Of a stretch of 64,000 bases of DNA, positions 25,657 to 35,573 are shown piece by piece. Source of the stretch: Rhodococcus sp. (in: high G+C Gram-positive bacteria) (GTDB lineage Bacteria > Actinomycetota > Actinomycetes > Mycobacteriales > Mycobacteriaceae); assembly GCF_023264675.1 (NCBI RefSeq), contig NZ_JAHFVG010000031.1:1-64000 (forward strand), given 5' to 3'. The notes beneath the pieces were generated by a model. The model made no database searches. It worked only from the letters and a program-made list of their open reading frames with translations, and was not told where the DNA came from. Position 1 is the stretch's first letter, and every line of letters starts with the position of its first letter. The translations under genes and the position numbers were made by a program.

Positions 25657-26484
25657 CATGCGTCGCTCTGCAGCCACGAGGCTGAGCGCGGTGTCGAACC
25701 AGGAGCGAGCCTGCAGGTCCCATACCCGCGCCGCCGCCGTAGCGCTGCGGTGTCGCTGTCGGTCCGCGTACCGCGCACACGCCCGTGCATGCCGACGCGC
25801 CTCGTAGGCCAGGCCGTCGATGTCTTCGCTGCCGCACACCGACAACACCGTGCCAGGATCCACTCGCGCGCCCAGTAGCTCACAGAACGTGTGCAGCGAC
25901 CTCAGGGTGACCGGAAGTGCATCGACCGAGGGTGGCGCGACGACCGGAGCATCCGGTGCGCCGACGAAGTCGTCGCCGAGCTGAGCGGGGCCTGATTCCT
26001 CGTCGGTGGCACCCACTGCCCACGCGCTGAGAAACGACGGGTGAGGCACATTCCACAATCGAACGAAGGTCGCGACCGTCTGGGCTGCCAGGGCGTCGGC
26101 GTCCGCCCGGTGCTGCTCGAGCACGTAGTCCATCACCGTGCCGTCGGCGGCGGGCTTGCCGGGCTCGATCCACCCGAGCAGGTGAAGATCGAGGTCGGAG
26201 TGCTCGGGCGAATCCGGGTAGATGTAGGTCGGGAGTGCAGCGACACCGAGAATGCGCTCGGAGTCGACCGCGACGAGGTCGATGTACGGCCGTTGGCCAC
26301 GCTGCCCCGGAGTTGCCTGGGCAGAGATGATGGTGATGTATGCGCTCGTCGGCATCTTCGCCAGGTGAAGGGCGAGATTTCGTTCGAACCGCCGCCACGC
26401 ATGGGTCAGTTCGGAGTCGAAGCCCTTGTACGAACCGTCGCGGTTCGTCCTGCTGCGCTGCTCGTCGTCACGTCCGGCACCCAC
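25618..26484 (-). CDS. TY-Chap-like peptide-binding chaperone domain protein, short form
   Basis: A 288-residue protein, second of three related proteins in the window. It has the helical N-terminal module ending in the shared RLWNVPHPSFL motif and the C-terminal VCGSEDIDGLAYEARRHARA domain, but lacks the central YbjN-like domain present in the other two. The GTG at 26484 is chosen because AAGGAG lies 5 bp upstream. The family has been linked to type III secretion chaperone and YbjN folds; binding partner unknown. Its 3' end overlaps recD by 39 bp on the other strand. Confidence 0.65.
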   Translation of the reverse strand: MGAGRDDEQRSRTNRDGSYKGFDSELTHAWRRFERNLALHLAKMPTSAYITIISAQATPGQRGQRPYIDLVAVDSERILGVAALPTYIYPDSPEHSDLDLHLLGWIEPGKPAADGTVMDYVLEQHRADADALAAQTVATFVRLWNVPHPSFLSAWAVGATDEESGPAQLGDDFVGAPDAPVVAPPSVDALPVTLRSLHTFCELLGARVDPGTVLSVCGSEDIDGLAYEARRHARACARYADRQRHRSATAAARVWDLQARSWFDTALSLVAAERRMSGPDRPAKSAGS

Positions 26485-26674
26485 ACGCGCTCCTTCGTCG
26501 ATCTCCGTCGAATGTGCACTCGAAGTCCATCCGGTCGATCGTGGTGGGCTTCGCACTTGCTGCTCTGCAAGACAGAAAGATAGCCGGTGGGTCCGACAAA
26601 CTTCCGGAGGCGCACGGACGGCAGCGATCGGAGTGAGGCGACGATCTCTTCCCGCGGGCAGTGAGCGCGGAGCG

Positions 26675-28456
26675 TCAGTAGACGTCGCGCAGGTAACGCT
26701 TGGAGCGCTTGAGTTCGGCCACGTAGTCCTCGGCCTGGTCGGCGGAACGACCGCCATGTTCTGCGATGACCTCGTGCAGGGCCGAATCGACGTCCTTGGC
26801 CATGCGGGTCGCATCGCCGCAGACGTAGAAATACCCGCCCTCTTCGAGCCAGCCGTACAGCTCCTTGCCGCTTTCGCGCATACGATTCTGGACGTAGATC
26901 TTCTCCGCCTGGTCGCGAGAGAACGCAAGATCGAGTCGCGAGAGAACACCGTCACGCGAGAGGCCGTCGAGCTCGTCCTCGTAGATGAAGTCCTCGGCTC
27001 GATGCTGATCGCCGAAGAACAGCCAGTTTCGGCCCGACGCGCTGCGTGCTCGCCTTTCGTGCAGGAAGGCGCGGAACGGAGCAATTCCGGTGCCTGGCCC
27101 GACCATGACGACGGGCGCGTCGTCATCGGCAGGGAGCCTGAACGACTTGTTCGCGGACAGGAACACTCCGGCCGATTCACCTTCGGAGACCCGGTCGGCG
27201 AGGAACGTCGAGCAGACGCCACCACGGTCGCGTTCGGCGGAGCGGTAGCGGACACTGGCGACAGTCAGATGAACAGTGCCCTCGTGAGCGAGGGGAGAGG
27301 ACGAGATCGAGTAGACCCGGTGCTGAAGCGGGCGCAGCAGTTCCAACAGTTCCGTCGGGTCGAGGGCGAGCTTGTCGTCGAGAGCGAGAACGTCGAGGAC
27401 ATCCTTGCCCCAGGTCCAGGCGTCGAGTGCTTCCCGATCACCGGTGGCGAGCACGTGCGCGAGTTCGTCGTCACCGGAGCGCTCGGCGATGAACTCGACG
27501 AGGTCCATCGACGGCACGCCGATCTCGTAGGAGTGTGTGAGCAACTCGTCGAATCGCTGCTCGGATCCCTTCACGGTGACCGTCGTATCCGGAGCGGCTC
27601 GCAATCGGCCGATCAGGGCGTCGACCAGTTCGGGGTTGTTGATCGGCTTGACTCCGAGGCCGTCGCCGGCTTCGTAGGCCAGGCCGCTGTCACCGAGGGA
27701 GAAAGCGTAGTGACGAACTTCCTTCGACGACTCCGGGCCCGACAGCACTCGGTTGGCCAGAACGGATGCGCGGTACGGGTTCTTGCGATTCCAGGGTGAG
27801 CGCTTCGTCGGAGCCTTGGCCGGCTTCGCGGCGACTTTCGGAGCAGCATCGGTCGCGGTACCGCCGTCTACCGCGGCGATCGCGGGGACGGTCGATTCGA
27901 GCCAGGTGGCAGCGGCGTCTTCGTACTCGACGTCGCAGTCCAGACGGTCGGCCGTGCGGGTCGCCCCGAGTGCTTCCAGTCGTGCGTCGATGTCTTTCCC
28001 CGCCTTACAGTAGCCGTCGTAGCTGGTATCCCCCAGCGCCATGACCGAAAAGTATAGGCCTTCGAGGCGAGGTGCCGAATCGGCAGCAACAGCATCCCAG
28101 AAGAGTTGGGCATTGTCCGGCATCTCTCCTTCTCCATAGGTGGAGGTCACAACGAGGAGGCGGCGCACAGCGGACAAAGCGTTCATATCGATGACGTCGA
28201 GGGACGCCACGTGCGGATCCATGCCGTGTGTCCGCGCGAGATCGGCGGCATCCTGCGCAAGAGCCTCGGCATTGCCCGTCTGGCTGCCGTAGAGGATCTG
28301 GAGCGGTACGGCGGGCGCCGTCGTGACGGCGTCGGCGAGGCCACCGCCCGCGGTCGGCATCGCGAGTTTGGAGTGCAGTCCGGCCAGGAAGCCGGACAGC
28401 CAGGCGCGTTGGTCGCCGGTGAACGGCGCATCTTCGGGAATGTAGGGAATGAGCAC
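26675..28456 (-). CDS. CysJ-like diflavin reductase (sulphite reductase flavoprotein alpha subunit type)
   Basis: A 593-residue NADPH-FAD-FMN reductase. After a short helical N-terminus comes a flavodoxin domain (LQILYGSQTGNAEALAQ, near residue 53, and TSTYGEGEMPDNAQ), then a connecting/FAD domain (HRVYSISSSPLAHEGTVHLT), the NADPH site (VMVGPGTGIAPFRAFLHE) and the terminal YVCGDATRMAKDVD with a final aromatic (RYLRDVY). Such proteins pass electrons from NADPH one at a time to a haem or iron-sulphur partner. No sulphite reductase haemoprotein gene is near; instead it follows the glutamate-synthase-like gene by 22 bp, suggesting that it reduces that protein. GTG start at 28456; the ribosome binding site is weak, fitting translational coupling. 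Confidence 0.85.
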   Translation of the reverse strand: MLIPYIPEDAPFTGDQRAWLSGFLAGLHSKLAMPTAGGGLADAVTTAPAVPLQILYGSQTGNAEALAQDAADLARTHGMDPHVASLDVIDMNALSAVRRLLVVTSTYGEGEMPDNAQLFWDAVAADSAPRLEGLYFSVMALGDTSYDGYCKAGKDIDARLEALGATRTADRLDCDVEYEDAAATWLESTVPAIAAVDGGTATDAAPKVAAKPAKAPTKRSPWNRKNPYRASVLANRVLSGPESSKEVRHYAFSLGDSGLAYEAGDGLGVKPINNPELVDALIGRLRAAPDTTVTVKGSEQRFDELLTHSYEIGVPSMDLVEFIAERSGDDELAHVLATGDREALDAWTWGKDVLDVLALDDKLALDPTELLELLRPLQHRVYSISSSPLAHEGTVHLTVASVRYRSAERDRGGVCSTFLADRVSEGESAGVFLSANKSFRLPADDDAPVVMVGPGTGIAPFRAFLHERRARSASGRNWLFFGDQHRAEDFIYEDELDGLSRDGVLSRLDLAFSRDQAEKIYVQNRMRESGKELYGWLEEGGYFYVCGDATRMAKDVDSALHEVIAEHGGRSADQAEDYVAELKRSKRYLRDVY

Positions 28457-28478
28457 TGGTTCGGTCGCTTCTCTTCTT

Positions 28479-31400
28479 TCAGGACACCAGGTCGGGGACA
28501 GAACGCACAGCGAACAGCTCGTCGAAACTCGGCAGCGACCCGAGTTTTCCGCGGTTCTTGGCGTCCTGATACAGGATCCAGCCGTAGGTGGCGGGGCTGT
28601 CGGCGCCGCGGACATTGCGCGCGGTCAGCGCCTGCTTGTAGTCGTTCACGCGTTTGACGCCGATGAGAGCAGCCAATTGTTCGTCGTCGTAGCCCGCCAG
28701 TACGTCCTTCGCGTACTGCATCAACCTCTGAACCAGGGCGAAGTCCTCGGTCAGTACGAGGTTCCTCGCGGCTTTGTGCACCGCGGGATCATCGTGCGCC
28801 GACGCCCCGGGCACACGGGTGAGCGCTACTTCGTGGGCGTAGTGCATGACGGTGTACTGGTTGAGCAACGCATAGACGGCGGCGGTATCGGTCTCGCCGT
28901 ATCCCGGCACCGATCCGCCCAACACAGGAGTGCGATCGCGCACGCTCAGCTTGTAGGAGCGGACCTGCTCGATCGCCAGCGCACTCGCCAGTTCGTCGAG
29001 CAATTCCTTGCGAGTCTTCGCCGCCAGAATGGCATCGCTGTCCTGGTAGAGCAGCAGTGCGCGCGGCATGGCGTACACGAACCGGTGTTGCTCGACTTCC
29101 CAGTTCTGGAGCAGCCGGGTCGCCGACGCTGATCCGGTGGCCTCGACGTGCCATTCGAGGAGCATCCGCACCGTGAGGTTGTGGATGTCGGCCTGCTCGT
29201 CGCCGGCGGTGATGGATCCGAGGATCACCGAGTCGGCGCTCGCCCTCAGCGGGAGAACATGATTCGGGTCGTACTGATAGAAGAAGCCACCGCTCATTCC
29301 GTTGCAGACGCCCTTGCCGAATCCGCCGAGGTTGAGGACGGCGCCGCCGGTCATGTACTCGCACGCGAAGTCGCCGACGCCTTCGACGACGGCCGTCGCA
29401 CCGGAGTTGCGGACCCCGAATCGGTCACCTGATTCGCCTTCGACGAATGCTCGACCGCCGGTCGCGCCGAACAGCGCGAAGTTTCCGATCAGGACGTTGC
29501 CGCCGACTTCGGGTGACCCTCCCCCCGGTGATCGCACGATCACCGATCCACCGCTCATGCTCTTGCCGACGCCGTCGTTGCAGGTTCCCGTGTGGTCCAT
29601 GACCATGCCGTCGTTGCAGAACGCAGCGAAGGACAGCCCCGCAGCGCCGTGGGTTCTGACATCGACGGTGTTCGGTGCGAGATAGCGACGGCCACGATCG
29701 TCCGTCAGTACAGAGGGCATGGAACTCGTTGTCGCCCTGTCGAGTTCATAATTGAGCATTCGCTCGATGTCGATCGCCAGTTGCCCGCCGACACTCTTGT
29801 TCAGATTGCCGAGGTGAGTGTCGGTGCCGGGGGCCACGAACACTGCGCGTTCGTCGATCAGTGCGCTGCGTACCTCGTCGAGCAGCGTGTCGTCGATGCC
29901 GTATTCGCGCTCCAGATAGACCGGGTTCGCCACGTGGGTCTCGGGGACGACGGTGAGCAGAGCGCGGCAGTCCAACCGGCCGACGGTCGATGGGTGGCTC
30001 ACCACGTGCAGCAGGTCGGCGCGCCCGCGCGCCTCACGGAGCGACGTCAGCCCCAATTCGGCAAGCAGTTCGCGGGTTTCGTGGGCGACGTTCAGCAGGT
30101 ACTGCGCCATCGAGCGTGGATCGCCGTCGAACACCTCCGGGTTGGTGGTGAGCCCTGCCGGGCACTTGACGTTGCAGTTCTTCGCCATGACGCACCCCAT
30201 CATCATCAGGGCGGTGGTGCCGAATTCGAAGCTGTCTCCGCCGAGAAGCGCCGAAGTGAGAACATCCTTACCGCTCTGATGCGCCCCCGAACATCGGAGA
30301 ATCACCTTCTGGCGAAGACCGTTGGCGCACAGCGCCTGGTGAACCTCCGCGAGTCCGATCTCGGCCGCCCTGCCCGCGTACTTGAGGCTGGTCACGGACG
30401 CCGCACCGGTTCCGCCGGTGTTGCCGGCGATATTGATGACGTCGGCTCCGGCTTTCGCTACTCCGACGGCGATGGTCCCGATGCCCTCCGAGGAGACCAG
30501 TTTGACGATCACCCGAATGCGAGCGGCCTTGCAGTCGTGAATCAGTTGCGCGAGGTCCTCGATCGAGTAGGTGTCGTGATGCGGCGGGGGAGAGACGAGT
30601 TCGACGCCCGGCGTGCCGCCGCGGGCGGCGGCGATGTCCACGGTGACCTTCGGTGCGGGAAGCTGGCCGCCTTCACCGGGTTTGGCGCCCTGACCGATCT
30701 TGATTTCGACTTCCTCCAGCATCGGATCGGCGAGGTACCCCGCCCAGATGCCGAATCGCCCCGAGGCGAACTGCTTGATGCGCGACGCCCGGACGGTGCC
30801 GTACCGCGAGAGGTGCTCGCCGCCCTCGCCGCTGTTGGACATGGCGCCGACCATGTTGGTGCCATGGGCGACTGCTTCGTGAGCGTTGGCGTTGAGCGCT
30901 CCGTGACTCATCGCTCCCGACGCGAGGAGAGGGGTGATCTCGCTGGCGCGCTGTACTGCACTCAGCGGGATGCTTCGAGGCGCGGTGTCCACCTTGGCCA
31001 GGAATCGTGCCGCGCGCCCGGTCGCGGTGACCAGAAGTGTCGACCCGGTGAGCGTCGCAGTGGTGTCGCGGCCGAAGAGCAACGACAACGCGTCGACGAA
31101 GTGTTCGGTTTTCGCCGAGTCGATCCGAACCTCGAATTCTTTGTCCGAGATCGGGGTGACGTCGAGGCCGCGGACGAGGATGCGGGGATTTCCGTCGATG
31201 TCGTATCCGGCGAGTTCGAGTGCGAATGCTTCGGCGGTAGTGCACGCGGTGATGTCGGCCGGCGTGGCCAACACATCGCGTAACGCGGCCGGACGGCGTG
31301 AGCGCTCCTCGTTCATCGAGCGGACGAACGACCGATATTTGGCGGTGACGCCGGCGGCGTCGATGTGTGCTTCGGTCAGTCGGTCGAAGCTGGTGCCGTC

Positions 31401-33932
31401 GTACGCGCGGTCGTCGAGGCCGAAGGCATCGGAGAGCTTGGTGATCGTGAGCAGACGGAGCGCGTCCGTGTGCGCTGGGTCGATCTCGGTGCCCATGCCT
31501 GCGAAACCGATCTTCTCCTTGGTCAATTCGACGAATCCGCGGACCGCGGCGGTGCCGAACGAGTGACCTGCGCCGTCGGCGCGTTCCTTGAACAAGCCGA
31601 GGTTGGGAAGGTCGACCTCACCGGAAACGGATCGGGCGTGTGCGTGCCACTGGGCGACTCCGGCTGCCACCGCCGCAAATCCGACGCCGCCGACCGGTGA
31701 CGACAGGTTCGGAAACCATCGCGCGAGAACGGGATCGGCAGTGTCGAGAAAGTTCGGCTCGAAGAATTCGCCGCCGATGTAACTCTCGACCGTACAGAGC
31801 CCGACGCGGCCCATCGTTTTCATGAGCGACTTCTCGGCAGCTTTGACGAATTTGGCGAACGCGACATCGGGATCGGCCGCGAACTTCTCCTCGGCCCGCT
31901 CCCTGACGGTCAACGGATGGACGGCGGCAGCGCCGAATCCGAGAACGGCGGCAACATGATGCGAGGACGAGATCTGTCCGCTGTCCACGACCAGGGACAC
32001 ACGCAGTCGGACTCCGGTTTCGATGAGCCTCTGGTTGACGAACGACACAACGGCGATCGAGGGAAGAGCGGCACGCTCGCGGGTGACACCGCGATCGCTC
32101 AGGATGGCGATTCCGCCGCCGTGTGCGAAGTGCACGACCGCATCTGCCAGGGCGGACACCGCATCGAGGAGTGCTCGTTCGTTGTGGGCGCTGTCGTCGA
32201 CCGCGCGGTACAGCATGTCGAACGTGGCAACCGGAGTCACTGTCTGCTCGGTGATCTTGCGAAGATCGATGTGCGAGAGCAAGGGACTGGGCAGAACGAT
32301 CTGACGTGAGACCGGTCCGCCGACGTTGGGTTTCGATCCGAGGGAGACCCTCAGCGTCATCCCGTCGGCTTCACGGATGCTGTCGAGCGGAGGATTGGTG
32401 ACCTGAGCGAAGCGTTGCGAGAAGAACTTCGCCATGCCACCTTCCTTGTCGGTCAGCGCGTTGATGGCGTTTCCGTATCCCATTGCCGAGACACGCTCCA
32501 CACCGTTGGCGAGCATCGGATCCATCAGGAATTTGAAGCTCTCCTGGTCGAGCGAATAGGCGACGTACCGCTGGTGGCGTTCGAGATCACCCGAGTAGGC
32601 GTCGGGTACGTGCCCGGACGGGGCTGCGATGTCGTCGAGTCCGATCCTGGCCGCGTTCAGCAACTGTGCGTAATCATGTTCGGCGGCAAGCTTTTCGAAT
32701 GCCTCGCGGGTGGTGTAGGTGTGGCGATCTCGGTGATCGAAATAGATCATTCCGCCGGCTTCGACTCTGCCCCGGTTGATGATCGTCTCGGGAGCGAATC
32801 GAACTTGACCTGCCTCGGAGAACGCGCAGAGGTAATCGTTCGTTTCCACCGTGCGCAGCGGCCTCAGCCCGAGACGATCCAGTCGCGCGCCGATGACGGT
32901 GCCGTCGCCGAACACCAGTGCCGCCGGGCCGTCGTTCTTCTCCTCGTACAGCGAGAAGTACTCGAACATGGCCCGTACCGGCGCCGAGAGAGTGAAATCG
33001 TTTTCCCAGGCGGGAGGCATCATCGACACGACAGCGGTGACCAACTCGACGCTGTCCTCGTTGATCCGTGCCTGCAGAGTCTGGTCGAGCCGACAACTGT
33101 CGGATTGACCGGGCGGACGGACGATTGCTCGTCGTTTCGCGCTGGCGACCGCCGCTTCCGCGAGCCGGTTCTTCTTGTCGGTGTTCAGCTCTCCGTTGTG
33201 TGCCATGAACCGAAACGGCTGCGCCATCGTGGGATGCGGGTCGGTGTTGGTGGAGAACCGAGTGTGGAAGAAGATCGTGTGCACCGAGTGCACGGGGTCG
33301 ACGAGGTCGCGGAAGTAGGGGACGACTTCGTCGGAATTCAAGCGGCCCTTGAGAACTTGGGTCCGAGCGCTCAGCGACAGTGGATACAGGCCGGCGAGCG
33401 CCGGGGTGGTGTAGGCGATCGATTCGATGTGCAGCAACGCTTCGTGAATCAGCCGGTCGAGCGTGGCAGGCTCGGGCCTGGGGCGTGGTACTTCCCAGAT
33501 CCACTGACGAATCGGACGTTGGTACCCGACGGCGGCGGGACGAACGACTGTGTCGTCGACCGGAACCTCGCGCACCGTCAAGGGGGTGAAGCCGCGGTCG
33601 ACCATCGCTCGGTGGATCAGTTCGACTGCGCCTGCGTGCTGGGATTCGTCGTCGGGCAAGAAGAAGTTGCCCACGCAGAACTTGCCGAGTTCGAGAGTGC
33701 GCCGGTCGGTGATCCGGCGGAAGAACTCGAGCGAGAGGTCGAGCGATACGCCGCCACCGTCGCCGACACCCTCGGCGGACATACCTCCGCGGTGCGGAAC
33801 CGAGCAGAGAGCCTCGCGCGCTTTGATCAGCACGTCGTGCGACTGCACACCGTCCTTGCGCGTGATGAACCCGACGCCGCAACTGTCCGTGTCCATTGCC
33901 GGGTCGTACAAGCCGACCGTCTGATCGCCCAT
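28479..33932 (-). CDS. Glutamate synthase large-subunit-like protein with C-terminal extension
   Basis: An 1817-residue protein, some 300 longer than ordinary GltB. It keeps the class II glutaminase Cys after a short propeptide (MDTDSCGVGFITRKDG, Cys18), the central domain, an FMN synthase domain (about 900-1300) and the GXGXG helix domain (about 1457-1560). The 3Fe-4S cysteines read CVMAKNCNVKC, spacing x5/x3 where E. coli GltB has x5/x4. Residues about 1590-1817 are an extra domain with no recognised match. GltB makes glutamate from glutamine and 2-oxoglutarate using electrons from GltD; no gltD is here, and a diflavin reductase gene follows in the same operon. The start has GGAGGT at 8-9 bp. 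An iron box lies 132 bp upstream. Confidence 0.82.
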   Translation of the reverse strand: MGDQTVGLYDPAMDTDSCGVGFITRKDGVQSHDVLIKAREALCSVPHRGGMSAEGVGDGGGVSLDLSLEFFRRITDRRTLELGKFCVGNFFLPDDESQHAGAVELIHRAMVDRGFTPLTVREVPVDDTVVRPAAVGYQRPIRQWIWEVPRPRPEPATLDRLIHEALLHIESIAYTTPALAGLYPLSLSARTQVLKGRLNSDEVVPYFRDLVDPVHSVHTIFFHTRFSTNTDPHPTMAQPFRFMAHNGELNTDKKNRLAEAAVASAKRRAIVRPPGQSDSCRLDQTLQARINEDSVELVTAVVSMMPPAWENDFTLSAPVRAMFEYFSLYEEKNDGPAALVFGDGTVIGARLDRLGLRPLRTVETNDYLCAFSEAGQVRFAPETIINRGRVEAGGMIYFDHRDRHTYTTREAFEKLAAEHDYAQLLNAARIGLDDIAAPSGHVPDAYSGDLERHQRYVAYSLDQESFKFLMDPMLANGVERVSAMGYGNAINALTDKEGGMAKFFSQRFAQVTNPPLDSIREADGMTLRVSLGSKPNVGGPVSRQIVLPSPLLSHIDLRKITEQTVTPVATFDMLYRAVDDSAHNERALLDAVSALADAVVHFAHGGGIAILSDRGVTRERAALPSIAVVSFVNQRLIETGVRLRVSLVVDSGQISSSHHVAAVLGFGAAAVHPLTVRERAEEKFAADPDVAFAKFVKAAEKSLMKTMGRVGLCTVESYIGGEFFEPNFLDTADPVLARWFPNLSSPVGGVGFAAVAAGVAQWHAHARSVSGEVDLPNLGLFKERADGAGHSFGTAAVRGFVELTKEKIGFAGMGTEIDPAHTDALRLLTITKLSDAFGLDDRAYDGTSFDRLTEAHIDAAGVTAKYRSFVRSMNEERSRRPAALRDVLATPADITACTTAEAFALELAGYDIDGNPRILVRGLDVTPISDKEFEVRIDSAKTEHFVDALSLLFGRDTTATLTGSTLLVTATGRAARFLAKVDTAPRSIPLSAVQRASEITPLLASGAMSHGALNANAHEAVAHGTNMVGAMSNSGEGGEHLSRYGTVRASRIKQFASGRFGIWAGYLADPMLEEVEIKIGQGAKPGEGGQLPAPKVTVDIAAARGGTPGVELVSPPPHHDTYSIEDLAQLIHDCKAARIRVIVKLVSSEGIGTIAVGVAKAGADVINIAGNTGGTGAASVTSLKYAGRAAEIGLAEVHQALCANGLRQKVILRCSGAHQSGKDVLTSALLGGDSFEFGTTALMMMGCVMAKNCNVKCPAGLTTNPEVFDGDPRSMAQYLLNVAHETRELLAELGLTSLREARGRADLLHVVSHPSTVGRLDCRALLTVVPETHVANPVYLEREYGIDDTLLDEVRSALIDERAVFVAPGTDTHLGNLNKSVGGQLAIDIERMLNYELDRATTSSMPSVLTDDRGRRYLAPNTVDVRTHGAAGLSFAAFCNDGMVMDHTGTCNDGVGKSMSGGSVIVRSPGGGSPEVGGNVLIGNFALFGATGGRAFVEGESGDRFGVRNSGATAVVEGVGDFACEYMTGGAVLNLGGFGKGVCNGMSGGFFYQYDPNHVLPLRASADSVILGSITAGDEQADIHNLTVRMLLEWHVEATGSASATRLLQNWEVEQHRFVYAMPRALLLYQDSDAILAAKTRKELLDELASALAIEQVRSYKLSVRDRTPVLGGSVPGYGETDTAAVYALLNQYTVMHYAHEVALTRVPGASAHDDPAVHKAARNLVLTEDFALVQRLMQYAKDVLAGYDDEQLAALIGVKRVNDYKQALTARNVRGADSPATYGWILYQDAKNRGKLGSLPSFDELFAVRSVPDLVS

Positions 33933-34063
33933 GTATCGACCACCTCCCTGTCCGGGCGTGCGCGGAGGTGACCTCGATGCTGCACGCGAAATCGACGGCC
34001 GGAAAGCCGTCGGGGCAGGGCGTCGCTGCTTCGATGAAGCGGCACCCGGAGGTGTCAGACTAC

Positions 34064-34082
34064 TAAGATAAGGCTTACCTTT
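34064..34082 (-). promoter_or_regulatory. DtxR/IdeR-type iron box upstream of the GOGAT-like operon
   Basis: Read on the minus strand, AAAGGTAAGCCTTATCTTA matches the DtxR/IdeR consensus TWAGGTWAGSCTWACCTWA in 17 of 19 positions. It lies 132-150 bp upstream of the start at 33932 and downstream of the DUF2079 gene, so the only promoter it can serve in this gap is that of the glutamate-synthase-like operon. Iron-dependent repression is the expected effect. Confidence 0.7.
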
Positions 34083-34118
34083 GTCAAACTCGGCTGGATC
34101 GGCGCTGGCGGGTGGCCC

Positions 34119-35573
34119 CTACGGTCCCTCCAGAACCACGATGCCGTTGGACTCTGCGCGCACGAGGTACCCCGATGCGAGAGCGGAATCGACGGCTGCG
34201 GAATCACCCGCCGCATCCGACGGCCACCCCGCGGGGTCGGCTCGGTTGACCACGATCCAGTCGGGAGTCGAGGTGTCGGTCGGTCTCTGTGGGAACACCG
34301 TGACGTCGTGAGTGGACACGAACTGCGGAACCAGGTTGTTCGATGCCGCGATGGTCTCGCCGGTAGGGATCGATGCTGCGATCTGCTGCGCTTCGGTCGC
34401 CTGCGGATCGGTCTTCCAGCCATCGGCCGATGCCAGCCGAGCCATCGGCAGGAAGGGCAGCGCAATCAGGGCGAATACGGCCACCGCTGTGAAAATGATG
34501 CGCTGGCCGCGTGTGGACAGTTGGCCGTGTCGTCGGCTGCGTACGACGGCATCGATCAGGGCAGCGAAGACGATCACCATGAGAATTGCGTTGTAGTGGA
34601 AGATCGGCTTCCAGAAGTTGGAGTTGTCGCTCAGGAACCGCCACGCGACCGTCGGAACGGCCACCAGAAGCAGCGGTGAGCGCAGCGCTGCGAATCCCGT
34701 GACCGCGAGCAGCAGAAATGCCGTCGCAGCGCGAGAGTCACCGGCGACGAATCCATGGGCGGTGTCCGCGATGCCGGATCCCAGCGGTGGGAGCTTGGAG
34801 CCCTGCCCGTACGAGTCGTTGGCGCTGAGCAGCGGAATGATGACCTTGACTGCGAGCGCTACCCACGCGAGGCCCCACACTGCCGTCAGTACTCCGAACG
34901 CGCGGGTGCGTCCGGTGGTCCAGAATGCGACGAGGGCGCCGATCACGGCGACCGTGAGCCCCATGTCCTCTTTGACGAAAACGAGCGGAAGCGCCCACAG
35001 CATCGCCGAGGACCACCGTCCTCGGCCGAGGGCGACCATGGACAGTGCCAGCAGCGGCATGGCGAATGCGATCTCGTGGAAGTCGAAGTTCAATGCCGCC
35101 TGTACGCCCCACGACAGCCCGTACCCCGCAGCGACCACCACGCCGACAGTGGTTCCGAACTCACGTACGGCCCACCGCGCGAGCGGAATCACGGCCGCGG
35201 CGAAGAGCACCGCTTGCGCGATCAGCAACGTCTCCGGTGACGGAAATACCCGGTACGCCGGTGCCAGCAACGCGGTGATCGGTGAGAAATGATCGCCGAG
35301 AGTGTTGTAACCGGTGCCGAGCAGATCGGATGTGGGTGCTCGCAGGTCCGCATACGACGAGATCTGTTGCACGAAAATTCCGAGATCGAACCCCGATGTG
35401 CGAAGTTGACGGTGGCCCACCACCGACAACACGGCATACAAGGGCGCCAGCAGGACGAACGCGAGTGCAGGCACGACTCGATCGGCCGTCAGCCAAGTGC
35501 CGGGGGACATCGGCGCTTGCGTGGTCGTGTCCGGTCCGGCCGCGATGAGCGGAGATATCTCGGTGGCAGTCAC
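34119..35573 (-). CDS. DUF2079 integral membrane protein
   Basis: A 484-residue polytopic membrane protein with about ten hydrophobic segments followed by a soluble C-terminal portion of about 100 residues. The conserved opening of the family is visible (LRTSGFDLGIFVQQISSYA and GYNTLGDHFSPITALLAP), which resembles GT-C glycosyltransferase-like membrane proteins. Function is not established. The start is GTG at 35573 with only a weak ribosome binding site. It is divergent from cbs across a 248-bp gap that also holds an AT-poor palindrome (35595-35613). Confidence 0.82.
   Translation of the reverse strand: MTATEISPLIAAGPDTTTQAPMSPGTWLTADRVVPALAFVLLAPLYAVLSVVGHRQLRTSGFDLGIFVQQISSYADLRAPTSDLLGTGYNTLGDHFSPITALLAPAYRVFPSPETLLIAQAVLFAAAVIPLARWAVREFGTTVGVVVAAGYGLSWGVQAALNFDFHEIAFAMPLLALSMVALGRGRWSSAMLWALPLVFVKEDMGLTVAVIGALVAFWTTGRTRAFGVLTAVWGLAWVALAVKVIIPLLSANDSYGQGSKLPPLGSGIADTAHGFVAGDSRAATAFLLLAVTGFAALRSPLLLVAVPTVAWRFLSDNSNFWKPIFHYNAILMVIVFAALIDAVVRSRRHGQLSTRGQRIIFTAVAVFALIALPFLPMARLASADGWKTDPQATEAQQIAASIPTGETIAASNNLVPQFVSTHDVTVFPQRPTDTSTPDWIVVNRADPAGWPSDAAGDSAAVDSALASGYLVRAESNGIVVLEGP

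Noticed and set aside
29592-33971. Long plus-strand open frames opposite the glutamate-synthase-like gene
   Set aside because: They are antisense shadows produced by high GC and codon bias; the minus-strand gene has full-length family similarity.
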